Program-made: the position numbers and the translations under genes
NCBI GenBank assembly: GCA_029339505.1
Contig: JAQISU010000070.1
Span: 1,297,501 to 1,361,500, forward strand
From: Unio delphinus
Lineage: Eukaryota > Mollusca > Bivalvia > Unionida > Unionidae
DNA: 64,000 nucleotides
Direction of reading: 5' to 3'
The notes under the pieces: model-generated
Told to the model about the DNA's origin: nothing
Database searches by the model: none
The model's input: only the letters and a program-made list of their open reading frames with translations
Part shown: positions 23,742-34,613 of the stretch, piece after piece
Numbering within the stretch: position 1 is the first letter of the stretch
How the letters are laid out: each line of letters opens with the position of its first letter

Positions 23742-24535
23742 ATGAATATCCCCCCACATAAAACCATTATCTCTGCAAAATATAATCCCTGATAACAACC
23801 ATGACATGAATATCCCCCATAAAACCATTATCTCTGTAAAATATAATCCCTGATAACAACCATGACATGAATATCCCCCATAAAACCATTATCTCTGTAA
23901 AATATAATCCCTGATAACAACCATGACATGAATATCCCCCATAAAACCATTATCTCTGTAAAATATAATCCCTGATAACAATCATGACATGAATATCCCC
24001 CATAAAACATTATCTCTGTAAAATATAATCCCTGATAACAATCATGACATGAATATCCCCCATAAAACCATTATCTCTGTAAAATAAAATCCCTGATAAC
24101 AATCATGACATGAATATCACCCATAAAACCATTATCTCTGTAAAATATAATCCCTGATAACAATCATGACATGAATATCCCCCGTAAAACCATTATCTCT
24201 GTAAAATATAATCCCTGATAACAATCATGACACGAATATCCCCCGTAAAACCATTATCTCTGTAAATATAATCCCTGATAACAATCATGACACGAATATC
24301 CCCCGTAAAACCATTATCTCTGTAAAATATAATCCCTGATAACAATCATGACATGAATATCCCCCGTAAAACCGTTATCTCTGTAAAATATAATCCCTGA
24401 TAACAACCATGACATGAATATCCCCCATAAAACCATTATTTCTGTAAAATATAATCCCTGATAACAATCATGACATGAATATCCCCCATAAAACCATTAT
24501 CTCTGTAAAATATAATCCCTGAAAACAACCATGAC
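23742..24535. repeat. 61-bp minisatellite, about 13 units
   Basis: The unit contains CATAAAACCATTATCTCTGT, AAAATATAATCCCTGATAAC and CATGACATGAATATCCCC. Variants CCATAAAA/CCGTAAAA and AACAACC/AACAATC are grouped along the array. It runs straight into the 27-bp array that follows. Confidence 0.95.
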
Positions 24536-24807
24536 ATGAATATCCCTGATAACAACCATGACATGAATATCCCTGATAACAACCATGACATGAATATCCC
24601 TGATAACCATGACATGAATATCCCTGATAACAACCATGACATGAATATCCCTGATAACAATCATGACATGAATATCCCTGATAACAACCATGACATGAAT
24701 ATCCCTGATAACAACCATGACATGAATATCCCTGATAACAACCATGACATGAATATCCCTGATAACAACCATGACATGAATATCCCTGATAACAATCATG
24801 ACATCAT
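24530..24807. repeat. 27-bp minisatellite, about 10 units, derived from the 61-bp unit
   Basis: The unit CCCTGATAACAACCATGACA plus TGAATAT is exactly the 61-bp unit with its central ~34 bp removed. As 27 is a multiple of 3, both strands show open frames (plus cycle MNIPDNNHD; minus cycle DIHVMVVIR) that are by-products of the repeat. Confidence 0.95.
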
Positions 24808-24883
24808 AGCTACTGCTATTGGGAAAAGTGACTGCCATGTCACACTGTCCCAAAAACATGAGCTCTACAGATCAGGTTCTAGC

Positions 24884-26861
24884 ATACATGCCAACCCCTG
24901 ACGAGGAAAAAGTGTAATCCAAGTGGTCAAAAAGAGGAATCCAAGCAGAAAAAGAGTAATCCACATATAACATACTACAATTACAATTAACAATGATTTA
25001 TTTGCTTTTCTCGTCTTTTATCATTCATTAATGGTTCAAGTGTTCATATGTAGCACTTTTAGCTTTAGAAAGCAACAGATTGTTATGTTGCATTTCAAAA
25101 CATTTTGTACCAGCTGAGGCCATGAATGTTTTGCATACCAGTAGAGCACTCAGTACCGGGTTACTTAGCCTGGACCTGAATTCAGTTTTATTTTTGTTAA
25201 CAACACTGAACAATAACTCACAGTCAGCATTAGAATGGTAAAGAACTAATATTCCTTTCATAACCTGACAAAGAAGAGGAAATTTATTTCTTCCAGTGAT
25301 AGAGTCTTTTAGCTGGGAAATAAGGTGCCATTGCACATCAACTCTATCTGCATTAAGTATATTGTCAGGTAGAATCCCAACTTGATACTTCAGGAATTCT
25401 TCTTCCAGATGATCCAAGTTAGACAAGGGTGGCAATAGAAAGGGATATCTCTTGACAGAGAATCTAACACTTTTGAAGCTTTTTGACTGTCAGCTGCAAA
25501 CCCCATACAGTTCTGCCAACTTATGTCATGTTTCTTCAAAACATTGTCAAGCAAATCAAAAATGTTTTGTCCAGTGGAATCTACTGTTAATTCTGGTAAA
25601 GAAAGAAGAACACTCATGACTTTGCCTTTTTCACTGTCAAAGTATCTAACACATACTGGGTACAACTTTTTATCATCATAATCACAACTCCCCTCTGTGG
25701 CAATACTAAACGGCCCAATTTTCATTGCTTCTGCAATTTTAAGTGAAGTATCTTCTGCTAGGCACCAAACAATGTGAGATGATTTTGTTCTTGCACAAGC
25801 ATATTTTTCCGCAATTTTCGAATCAGGAAACATCCGCTTGAACAAGGGACCAACATGGTCTGCTACCGCTAAGGGTAGTCTGTGTTCTATTAAAAACTCG
25901 GTAAATAACACCTCAGCATTTATAGTATTCAAGTCTGCACTTGAGCTCTGCTGTAAATAAGAAGTTACCTTAGTATTAGAGTTCGTAATGCGAGCTAATT
26001 CGATGTGTTTCCTTGTTTTCATGTGTTTTTCCACATCAAATTTACCACCATGACCAATGCTAAAATCGTTTCCGCACAGTCTGCAATGAGCATGATGCTG
26101 TCCTAGAATGGAACGCTGTATTATGCCATTCATATATTCATCTTTGAATCTTTGGAGGACTCGTTGTTTTGCTTTTTTCTGATCCATCTGCGAAATTCTT
26201 GGGGAAAAAAATGTGCTCTAACATACACAAAGACTAGAATCCATCTTAACATCTGAAGCCATTTAGCGCCAACGATTAGACGTCACGTGATGATGCCCTC
26301 GTCGTGTTTGGAGGATTGATTACATTTTGCTTTGTTTATTATTGACTTTTTCTAACCCATCTGTGAAATTATTTAAGAGATATTTTTTGCACTCATAAAC
26401 GCATTGAGAATTTTTTAATACTTTTTAGCGCAAAAAAACTTTTAGACTGGTTCTGCACTATACAAAATTAGAACAAAGAGTACGTGCATAATGCTTTAAA
26501 CAAAATAGAAACCAGTCTGTTCTCTCCTCACTAAGCCGCTATAAATAGAATATGAGGTCGAAAGTTTGAAAGTATCTTAGTAACATGATAGTTGCTATAA
26601 ATAGAACATGAATATTAGGAAAGTCCACGGACAAGTATACTCGTATATCGTAGTTATGTAGAAGCAGGGTATTTTTTAATTAAAAATAAAACAGTATGTA
26701 AAATATAAAGTAATGCTAATAAAAACGAAAAAAAAAATATTTTTTTTTTTTGCAAGATGGATATATCGAAAAAGCGTAATCTATAAACGTTAACGCGTAA
26801 CGTGGAATTTAGTGGGAAAAAGCGTAATGATTACGCCAAAAGCGTAATGGTTGGCATGTAT
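24884..26861 (-). mobile_element. hAT-superfamily transposon, 1978 bp, with 8-bp target duplication
   Basis: Terminal inverted repeat ATACATGCCAACC at 24884 and GGTTGGCATGTAT ending at 26861; both sides are followed by the identical 8-bp duplication GTTCTAGC (24876-24883 and 26862-26869). Subterminal regions are full of AAAAAGCGTAAT-like motifs, probably transposase binding sites. The element sits at the edge of the 27-bp array and carries a broken transposase gene on the minus strand. Confidence 0.9.
25028..26187 (-). pseudogene. hAT transposase with BED zinc finger, internally deleted
   Basis: The N-terminal part (26187-25440) begins MDQKKAKQRVLQRFKDEYMN and carries a BED-type finger with C35, C38, H55 and H61 (CRLC and HMKTRKH). 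It continues into the catalytic-core region (GPFSIATEGSCDYDDKKLYP and CMGFAADSQKASKVL). The C-terminal part (25435-25028) is in another frame and has the hAT dimerisation signature: YHSNADCELLFSVVNKNKTE followed by FRSRLSNPVLSALLVCKTF. Together about 380 residues remain, whereas BED-hAT transposases usually exceed 600, so roughly the middle third is missing with a frameshift near 25437. It cannot encode an active transposase, but the ends could still be moved by one supplied elsewhere. It lies in the E-F intron, same strand as the host gene. Confidence 0.88.
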
Positions 26862-26869
26862 GTTCTAGC

Positions 26870-27092
26870 TTTAAAAGTAAAGTGTAAAATTAAACAGCTG
26901 AATTTTCAGATCTTTTGAATTAAATTGAATTTTCAGATCTTTTGAATTAAATTGAATTTTCAGATCTTCCAGTTTGAGTTTGAATCTCTGGCTCAAAAAG
27001 TTCCATGTATGAAATTTCCATCATCTTTCCAAAAGTTTAAAACTCTGCTTGCAAGCCAAATTTGTGTTTTAATATTGGCTTATTCATACTAA
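26870..27092. other. Intron stretch with a short triplication
   Basis: A 32-bp unit around TGAATTTTCAGATCTTTTGA occurs about three times at 26897-26970, close to exon E. Confidence 0.7.
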
Positions 27093-27093
27093 C

Positions 27094-27180
27094 CTGTAAA
27101 AAATTGCTTTTCCTAAGTTCTTGAGCTGTTATACGTCCTGACCAAGACCTATTGACACAATAGAATATCCTAGCTATTAC
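27094..27180 (-). CDS. PPP2R3A: PPP2R3A-like exon E
   Basis: This exon has 87 bp, 29 codons, phase 0. It encodes VIARIFYCVNRSWSGRITAQ followed by ELRKSNFLQ, directly continuing the RYVNT of exon D and matching the RIFYTVNRSWSGKIT block of PR72/PR130. The acceptor is TTTTTCAG before GTAATAGCT and the donor is TTACAG followed by GTTAGT. Confidence 0.97.
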
Positions 27181-27181
27181 C

Positions 27182-27949
27182 TGAAAAACAAATAAGCAAA
27201 TATATATGAAAAAATTTAACAGCCATAATATTTCTGTAACAAAAAAATCCCCCAGAAATGTTTTCCCTCTGACTGACATCAAAGTCAATTATCAAATAAA
27301 TCCAATCAATCTGTTGTCCATCCATTCATCCACCTATCAATGCTTCCATCAATGTATGTACTTATATATAAACAATACCTGAATACATACATGGCATTAT
27401 TCAAATGTCTGGCTCAGTACCAATATAAAGTCTGACTAGAGTATCTTCCAATGCTTGCCACGCAAATTATCCATACGTTTTATTTTTTAAAAAAACAATC
27501 TGACCAAGAGGTTTCAATTTAAATGCCATGTCTCGCCAATTCTCCATGCTTTTTATTAAAATCCCACCCCACCCCCAATCTGACCTAAGTGTGGCAACTC
27601 AAAAGTTACTTAAATATATTATGTAGTCTCATTTTATATTTAAAGTTTATCTAAAAATCTAAATATTAAAAAATGTCGCCATGGTTGCAGTTTTTAAATA
27701 ATGACCTGACTTTTTCTAAAAGACTCGAACAAAGATTAAAAAAAAAACAAAATGATACCCATTAGTAGATGGCTATTATTGTGATTTATATTGGTAACCT
27801 ATGTACCAAACTTGGTGAATATCTATCCAGTAGGTGAATTGGTAACCTATGTACCAAACTTGGTGAATATCTATCCAGTAGTTTAGGACAAGTGGTTATG
27901 GACATACAGATGGGCAGACATAATTTCCTGCCATTATAATGTAGTTTTT
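27182..27949. other. Intron stretch with a 57-bp duplication
   Basis: Mostly unique. A phrase TTGGTAACCTATGTACCAAA with the following GTGAATATCTATCCAGTAG is present twice at 27791-27892. Confidence 0.6.
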
Positions 27950-28219
27950 GTAAAACTAATTTTAAAGATATAATACTTACCTGTTGCTTAGCTATCTATT
28001 TTCATGCCAAAAATATACCATCTGTAGCATGCGAATACACCCTCCCCGAGTGAAGAAAAAGTCAGTATGACAGTTTGACCTTTTGCACACCACTCTGCCA
28101 CAGGGCATGTGCAAAAGGTAGATATGTCATCTTTTCACATGCAAGATATTAGAGCCGGGTGGGAGTAGGGTATTCAGCAAAAGCAACAGGTAAGTATTGC
28201 ATATATAAAATTAGTTTAC
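27950..28219. mobile_element. Short inverted-repeat element (270 bp) next to the YR element
   Basis: Left end GTAAAACTAATTTTAAAG...AATACTTACCTGTTGCTT and the reverse complement of the right end GTAAACTAATTTTATATA...AATACTTACCTGTTGCTT match over about 38 bp. The ends resemble those of the adjacent tyrosine-recombinase element (CTTACCTGTTGCTTAGCTA versus CTTATCCTGTCGCTACTGCT), so the two may be one compound element or related copies. Each end contains a perfect 5' splice-site consensus on one strand. Confidence 0.6.
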
Positions 28220-28236
28220 ACACACACACACACAAA
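28219..28236. repeat. (CA)n microsatellite
   Basis: Eight to nine CA units between the two inverted-repeat elements. Confidence 0.85.
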
Positions 28237-29465
28237 TACATTTTAAAAGCACTAATTACTTATCCTGTCACTATTGCTTAGCTGGATTTGTCAGTAAGGT
28301 CAGTAGGCTAATGTAAAATTGACCAAAAGGCAGAGAAATTAAATGTACTCACCATAGAGGAGAGGTCCATGTCTCCATAGCATGTCTTAACGAGCAGAAA
28401 TAGGATGAAAAAAAGTTGCTTTCATAATATCATCCAGAGAGGAATGATTCAAGTAGGCCCATGAGGTAGCGACCACTCTAACCTTTATGGGCTTTATTAT
28501 TTATTAAGGTGAGGTCTAGATCAGTGAGAGATTTGTATGCTCGTTTGATTGTCTTGACAATCCACCAAGAGATAGTGGCAACTGAAATGTCTATAGAGCT
28601 TTTAACAGAGAGAAAGAGACATTTCAACCCTTTCTTTTTGCTTTGAAGATATTAAGATAGAACCGAAGAGCATGCACAAGGTATAAAAGTCTATCCTGAC
28701 CATCCCCTGCGCAAATTTTACTGAGATTGTGAATCTTTGTGGTTAAGGAGGCTACTAATGGTCACTGCTTTTTGTAAGAAAACAGGTTTGCAGAGAAGAT
28801 AAATGGAGTCATAGCTCCCATTAAACCTAAGACAACCATAGTTAATGGACAAGGCATGAATTTCACTTCTTCGTCTTGCTGAGCAAGGATGAGAAGGAAC
28901 ACAATTTTGAGTGTGAGACCCAAAAAGGAAGCTTCACTCAATAATTCATAATTTTTTTTGGTTAATGATGAAAGAGACCGGTCTCGGAAACTCAAAAAAT
29001 TTTGTAAGTTTAGCAAAGATGTGAATATGAACCGATGTCCGTGCCATGTGAGAATTTATTTGTGTTGGAGACAAATGCTTGATAGCCATTTTTAATAGTG
29101 GATACTGAACATCTTTTGGTCTCAAAGAGAAACAAAAGGAAATCAGCAATGGATGTTATAGAAAGGTGGATAGGATCAACATGTTTCCTACTGCACCAAT
29201 CACTTAAGATTTTTCATCATAAACTTGGGATACAGAAGAATGGCTTGAATGATTCAATTGGTGACTGTCCAAAAACTTGTTCTGGTAGAGAGATCTTTTG
29301 AGATGAGTCAGGCATGAGAGTGGAGACTGTCAAGGCAGTTGTAGAGAAGAGATTACCAGTGTTGTGTGGTAGAGAGGTTGCATTCACATCATATGGACGT
29401 ATATTTTCAGCATGAAAATAGCTAAGCAGTAGCGACAGGATAAGTAACTGCTGCTATTAAAACAT
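28237..29465 (-). mobile_element. Tyrosine-recombinase element (DIRS/Ngaro- or Crypton-like) with inverted ends
   Basis: Left end TTACTTATCCTGTCACTATT and the reverse complement of the right end TTACTTATCCTGTCGCTACT match over about 45 bp including flanking GCTTAGCT. Between them, the minus strand carries a decayed tyrosine recombinase. DIRS-like elements have inverted termini of this kind and leave no target duplication; none was seen. Exact outer borders are uncertain. Confidence 0.65.
28350..29215 (-). pseudogene. Decayed tyrosine recombinase
   Basis: Translating the minus strand across frames recovers the usual order of retroelement tyrosine recombinases. The core-binding part reads ILSDWCSRKHVDPIHLS and then STIKNGYQAF. 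A linker SFEFPRPV-like segment follows, then SEASFLGLTLKIVFLLILA. Next come the catalytic-arginine box ARRRSEIHALSI (frameshift near 28875), HALRFYLNIFKAKRKG (stop near 28625), ISWWIVKTIKRAYKSLTDLD, and AHK..VRVVATSWAYLNHSSL holding the His and second Arg (frameshift near 28485). At least four stops or frameshifts are present, so it is non-functional. The family call rests on motif order recognised by eye. Confidence 0.75.
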
Positions 29466-29778
29466 GGGTATAACAATAACATTTGTCTAACTGCAAGTAA
29501 AAATTGTTAAGTTCCAATATTAAATGTCCACTGTTCATCTATCTCCAAATTAGTGTATCACAAATGTATCCACATTTTCTTTTTATATATTTTTAAGAGA
29601 CTAAATTAAGTACACAAATAACATCACATAAAAATATATTTAAATGAACCCCCACAAAATAAATTTGTATACATTACTATTGCTCTAGGTATGGCTGGCG
29701 TTTTCTTTATTATTAACAAAGAATAATTAAAATAACCAGTCTATTCCTTACTTGCCTTTATAGAGTGTTCATACTTAC
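29466..29778. other. Intron stretch, nothing recognised
   Basis: Unique AT-rich intron sequence between the recombinase element and exon D. Confidence 0.5.
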
Positions 29779-29853
29779 TGTGTTTACATAACGGGAATGG
29801 AACTCTGGAGCCTCTAGGAGGAAGGTCAAACCAGGATGTGTATCTACTACATC
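29779..29853 (-). CDS. PPP2R3A: PPP2R3A-like exon D
   Basis: This exon has 75 bp, 25 codons, phase 0 at both ends. It encodes DVVDTHPGLTFLLEAPEFHS followed by RYVNT, one of the most conserved B'' segments. The acceptor is TGATTTCAG before GATGTAG and the donor is ACA followed by GTAAGTAT. It sits between a 55-bp minisatellite starting about 85 bp upstream in transcription and a quiet intron segment on the other side. Confidence 0.96.
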
Positions 29854-29937
29854 CTGAAATCAGAAACATGCGTGAGTTTCTCAAAGAAATTAACAAGGAT
29901 GTCAAATCCCGTCTACATGTGACCAAACTGAACAAAA

Positions 29938-30515
29938 GATGCCAGTGTATATACTGAATTCTACTAGTCAAATGACTGACTCTGTAACAGGGCCAGTGTA
30001 TATACTGAATTCTAATACAGTTACAGAGCCAGTGTATATACTGAATTCTACTACAATCAAATGACTGTGACTCTGTAACAGGGCCAGTGTATATACTGAC
30101 TTCTACTACAGTCAAATGACTGTGACTCTGTAACAGGGCCAGTGTATATACTGAATTCTACTACAGTCAAATGACTGTGACTCTGTAACAGGGCCAGTGT
30201 ATATACTGAATTCTACTACAGTCAAATGATTGTGACTGTAACTGGGCCAGTGTATATACTGAGTTCTACAACAGTCAAATGACCATGACTCTGTAACAGG
30301 GCCAGTGTATATACTGAGTTCTACAACAGTCAAATGACCATAACTCTGTAACTGGGCCAGTGTATATACTGAATTCTACTACAGTCAAATGACCATGACT
30401 CTGTAACTTGGCCAGTGTATATACTGAATTCTACTACTGTCAAATGACTGTGACTCTGTAACTGGGCCAGTGTATATACTGAATTCTACTACTGTCAAAT
30501 GACTGTGACTCTGTA
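29938..30515. repeat. 55-bp minisatellite, about 10 units
   Basis: The unit contains GCCAGTGTATATACTGAATT and CAGTCAAATGACTGTGACTC, itself carrying two short palindromes (GTATATAC and CAGTCAAATGACTG). It begins about 85 bp upstream of the exon D acceptor. Confidence 0.95.
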
Positions 30516-30706
30516 ACAGAGGATGGAATTATAAGCTTTACTGCCCATGTACACCATCATCATCCCACCTTTGCTACTAGTTGAGAAGAAGCAATTGAAC
30601 AATCTGATGTAGCTCAGATATATAAAGAACATTTGTTTCCCACTCATTGTTCACTTAAAAAAATTGAAAGATATTAAAGTCATATGAAACTTTGAATTCC
30701 TGTACA

Positions 30707-31405
30707 TAGTGATGGGAATCGGTCAGAAATTCATAATCGATAATCGGTTAACCCTAACCAACTGATCATCGATTATAATCGGTTACTAAGAGCAAATTTT
30801 AATTTTTGTTACACAATTGTATCTTTGATCAAGAGTTCAATATGTTTATAAATGTACAGGAGTAATCTCTTTTAATGACATGTATACAATAATATTACAT
30901 CATGTATTACTTCTGTTCTACAACTTTGTTAAATGAATGCAACTTTATATGGCTGATCAATTATATGTAACTGAAATACTGCTACAATCTCCTGAAATTC
31001 TTTTGTTTATATGTGATGTGTTTATAATTTAAAGTATTGAAGGACATGATTTTCTTGTTTGTCATTGTTTATAAATACTCCAAAAGATGTAGCAATTTAA
31101 CTGCAACAAATCAACAAAATGTGTTTAAATTTATTAACTCAACAATTTAACAACTTGACCATGTAATAATGACTATATGTTCCTAATTATGAATCATAAG
31201 GTTTTTTATTTGTAGTTGTGAAGAGATTAATAAATTTCAGGTCAACTTTAGTGGCTGAGAGTTTTACTAACCTTTGTGCTTTGCATACACCTAAAAAGTA
31301 GTCTCCCTTTACACACAATCGATTATGGAGTTTCACAATCGATTATCTTATTGGTTTGCTCAACCAACTGATGATCGATTATAATCGATAATCGGAACAA
31401 CACTA
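30707..31405 (-). mobile_element. hAT-type MITE, copy 2 (699 bp)
   Basis: Perfect 8-bp target duplication CCTGTACA at 30699-30706 and 31406-31413. Ends TAGTGATGGGAATCGG and AATCGGAACAACACTA. Same length as copy 1 and nearly identical over its whole length in reverse orientation, so both moved recently. No coding capacity. Confidence 0.95.
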
Positions 31406-31434
31406 CCTGTACACTAATTTCACTTTCTTGAGAT

Positions 31435-32615
31435 TTCACCACCATATTGCATTAACTATCATTATTTATCACTACACTGGCCCATATCATAGTATCACCA
31501 TATTGCATTAACTATTATTATTTATCACTACACTGGCCCATATCATAGTATCACCATATTGCATTAACTATCATTATCACTACACTGGCCTATATCATAG
31601 TATCACCATATTGCATTAACTATCATTATTTATCACTACACTGGCCCATATCATAGTATCACCATATTCCATTAACTATTATTATTTATCACTACACTGG
31701 CCCATATCATAGTATCACCATATTGCATTAACTATCATTATCACTACACTGGCCTATATCATAGTATCACCATATTGCATTAACTATCATTATTTATCAC
31801 TACACTGGCCCATATCATAGTATCACCATATTGCATTAACTATCATTATCACTACACTGGCCTATATCATAGTATCACCATATTGCATTAACTATCATTA
31901 TTTATCACTACACTGGCCCATATCATAGTATCACCATATTGCATTAACTATCATTATCACTACACTGGCCCATATCATGGTATCACCATATTGCATTAAC
32001 TATTATTACCACTACACTGGCCCATATCATAGTATCACCATATTGCATTAACTATCATTATCACTACACTGGCCCATATCATAGTATCACCATACTGCAT
32101 TAACTATCATTATCACTACACTGGCCCATATCATAGTATCACCATATTGCATTAACTATCATTATCACTACACTGGCCCATATCATAGTATCACCATACT
32201 GCATTAACTATCATTATCACTACACTGGCCCATATCATAGTATCACCATATTGCATTAACTATCATTATCACTACAATGGCCCATATCATAGAATCACCA
32301 TATTGCATTAACTATCATTATCACTACACTGGCCCATATCATAGTATCACCATATTGCATTAACTATCATTATCACTACACTGGACCATATCATAGTAAC
32401 ACCATATTGCATTAACTAGTATTATCACTACACTGGCCCATATCATAGTATCACCATATTGCATTAACTATTATTACCACTACACTGGCCCATATCATAG
32501 TATCACCATATTGCATTAACTATCATTATCACTACACTGGCCCATATCATAGTATCACCATATTGCATTAACTATAATTATCACTACACTGGCCCATATC
32601 ATAGTATCACCATAT
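31435..32615. repeat. 52/56-bp minisatellite, about 22 units
   Basis: The unit contains CACTACACTGGCCCATATCA and CACCATATTGCATTAACTAT. A 4-bp TTAT insertion distinguishes 56-bp from 52-bp units, alternating in the first third and lost later. It starts about 20 bp after hAT MITE copy 2 and ends about 60 bp from exon C. Confidence 0.95.
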
Positions 32616-32642
32616 TAAAATACTGTGAATATCCTTCCCTAA

Positions 32643-32690
32643 TATTTACCTGTATGAATGGTATTTTTATTTACCTGTATGAATGGTACA
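32643..32690. repeat. 25-bp-offset direct duplication over the exon C donor
   Basis: TATTTACCTGTATGAATGGT occurs at 32643 and 32668. Each copy contains, on the minus strand, ACCATTCATACAG followed by GTAAAT, that is, the last codons of exon C and its 5' splice site. Confidence 0.93.
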
Positions 32691-32777
32691 AAATCCTCTT
32701 CTGTTAAATAATTGCTCCCTTTTCTGGACATGATTTTGACAAACCTTGTTGAACTGTCATGGCAAGTCTGAGTAATT
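32675..32777 (-). CDS. PPP2R3A: PPP2R3A-like exon C
   Basis: This exon has 103 bp, one base completing the Lys codon from exon B and then 34 codons. It encodes ITQTCHDSSTRFVKIMSRKG, then a segment ending TEEDFVPFIQ, which aligns with the helical region before DVVDTHPG in PR72/PR130. The acceptor is TTATCTGCAG and the donor is ATACAG followed by GTAAAT. A second identical exon end and donor lies 25 bp downstream in the transcript (exon end 32650) because of a short direct duplication. Only the proximal donor keeps the frame into exon D. Confidence 0.93.
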
Positions 32778-32794
32778 CTGCAGATAACAAATTC

Positions 32795-32900
32795 AAACAT
32801 TTAAGTCTATGTAACATTTAAGTCCATGTAACATTTAAGTCTATCTAACATTTAAGTCTATGTAACATTTAAGTCTATCTAACATTTAAGTCTATCTATT
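32795..32900. repeat. Short tandem repeat, about 18-bp units, five copies
   Basis: Repeats of AACATTTAAGTCTATGT / AACATTTAAGTCTATCT just upstream of exon C. Confidence 0.85.
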
Positions 32901-33535
32901 AAAAACACACATGAATACAAATACAATACAGTTTTTTAGATAAAAGTTTCTGTCAGCATGGACTTTTATCAAGGTAAATAGATAAAACGAAAATTCTCAA
33001 CATAATTTTTTAATAGCATGGGCTTTTAGCAAGGTAAATACAGTACACAAATGAAATGTTGACATAATTTTTGGTAGCACGGTGCTTTTAGCGAAGTAAA
33101 TACAGTATACAAATGAACTGGCAAAACAAAAAGCTCTTGGAAGCAGATATATTTGGATTTAATTCAGAAGTATGCAATGTCTATGCCCATTTCAGGCAAA
33201 AATGAAGGAAGAAAAAAACTCTAGGGTAAAGAAGTCAAATGTTTAGTCAGTAGATAAACTCCAGGCTTTACTCTTGAGAACAAAATCATCTTTCAATCCA
33301 ATGACCCAAGCTAATTAAATGATTAGTTAATTAGTTAATTAATTAGTTGTGACCAGTTGATTACAACAACTGATAGGTTTTAACATCACAGTAACATCCA
33401 GGTGTGGATCAACATCATTTCTTGCACATGGCTAATATATGGGAATGAACTTTCCATATGCAGTGACCGATTGAAGAATAACTTGTGAGTTTTAATATAA
33501 TGAACATTTATAATATTTTCTTTATTTTTGGCCCA
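32901..33535. other. Intron stretch, mostly unique
   Basis: A phrase around AGCATGG.CTTTTA.CAAGGTAAATA occurs three times in diverged form (32954-33105); otherwise unique. Confidence 0.5.
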
Positions 33536-33755
33536 TACTCTTAATTTTGTCTCTTCTAAATGTTCCAAGTCAGTGCAAACGGCAAATACCAAGATCTGCT
33601 GTCGCATCATGCACAGGCAAATCTGGGCATGTGCAGTTGGATAAAATTAGTAAAACAAACAATACAGACCCTGTTCAGCAGGTGCCTTATGCTATCACCG
33701 ATCAGGATCTTTGTTGTTTTCAGTTTCATTCGACTTATGAGTGAGTATATACGAT
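33536..33755. mobile_element. Dispersed inverted-repeat MITE (CTTATAAGT family), copy a
   Basis: Contains CAAATCTGGGCATGTGCAGT, ACAGACCCTG and GATCAGGATCTTTGTTG phrases and ends CGACTTATGAGTGAGTATAT. Weakly conserved left end. See the copy at 39301-39502 for the fuller form. Confidence 0.5.
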
Positions 33756-33827
33756 ATATTACAAGTCTATTACCAATCATAACTTTATGGAACTTTTTAA
33801 GATGTGTAGTACAAATGAAAATTGCTA

Positions 33828-34015
33828 GCCTGCATTCCCCCATGTCATTGTAAACCAAAAGTTGCTAACCTGCATTACCCATGTCATTGTAAACCAAAAG
33901 TTGCTAGCCTGCATTCCCCATGTCACTGTAAACCAAAATTGCTAGCCTGCATTCCCCATGTCATTGTAAACCAAAAGTTGCTAGCCTGCATTCCCCATGT
34001 CATTGTAAACCAAAA
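33828..34015. repeat. 39-bp tandem repeat, about 5 units
   Basis: The unit contains GCTAGCCTGCATTCCCCATG and TCATTGTAAACCAAAAGT. Confidence 0.93.
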
Positions 34016-34408
34016 TTATTTTCCCTCACTATCTCACAAGAGTCAATGTGTATAGATCAATGTTATTATTTAAATGAACTGATATAAGCTAAATGCAACC
34101 AGTGACTATAATGTTTTTGCAAAATGTGTTTAAACATGAACATGAACAACTGTATCGTAAAATGAGAAATAAACTCTACAGGCTTTTATTTAATCATCTG
34201 TAACCACGATATCTGAAGAGAGTCTGCAGAATGCAGTGTTCTGAAGAGAAATACATGGAAAATATAAGGGAAAAAAAGCTGAGTCTGGTTACCAAATTCA
34301 TTATTAAATGGTATAGTTGTAATCAACAGACCATAAACCAGACTTGTGTACTAGTCAAACTGCTGTTGTAGTGCCATAATCATAAAAATCCTTGCTATGT
34401 TCATTGTC
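34016..34408. other. Intron stretch, nothing recognised
   Basis: Unique AT-rich sequence of the B-C intron. Confidence 0.5.
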
Positions 34409-34613
34409 TATACTCACTTATAAGACAACTGCAAACTACATAGACCAAGATCTACCACCCCATATTGTAGATCTGTACAGTTTGTTAGGACCTATCAATA
34501 GTACAGCTATCAATAGTACAGCCAACATAGACCCGGATCTGCAGGCACATAATGCTACAACAGATCAGGATATGGTTTGCAGTATGACTCAACTTGTGAG
34601 TATACAAATGGTA
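34409..34613. mobile_element. Dispersed inverted-repeat MITE, copy b
   Basis: Starts TACTCACTTATAAGACAACT and ends CTTGTGAGTATACAAATGGTA, with inner CATAGACCAAGATCTACC and CATAGACCCGGATCTGCAG. An internal 15-bp tandem duplication CAATAGTACAGCTAT is present. Confidence 0.6.

Noticed and set aside
24536..24901. Plus- and minus-strand frames with MNIPDNNHD / DIHVMVVIR repeats as coding genes
   Set aside because: Both are by-products of the 27-bp repeat; the plus frame then runs straight into the terminal repeat of the hAT element.
29741..30333. Minus-strand frames of 124 and 73 codons
   Set aside because: They combine the 55-bp array with the wrong frame of exon D; the conserved frame is DVVDTHPG.
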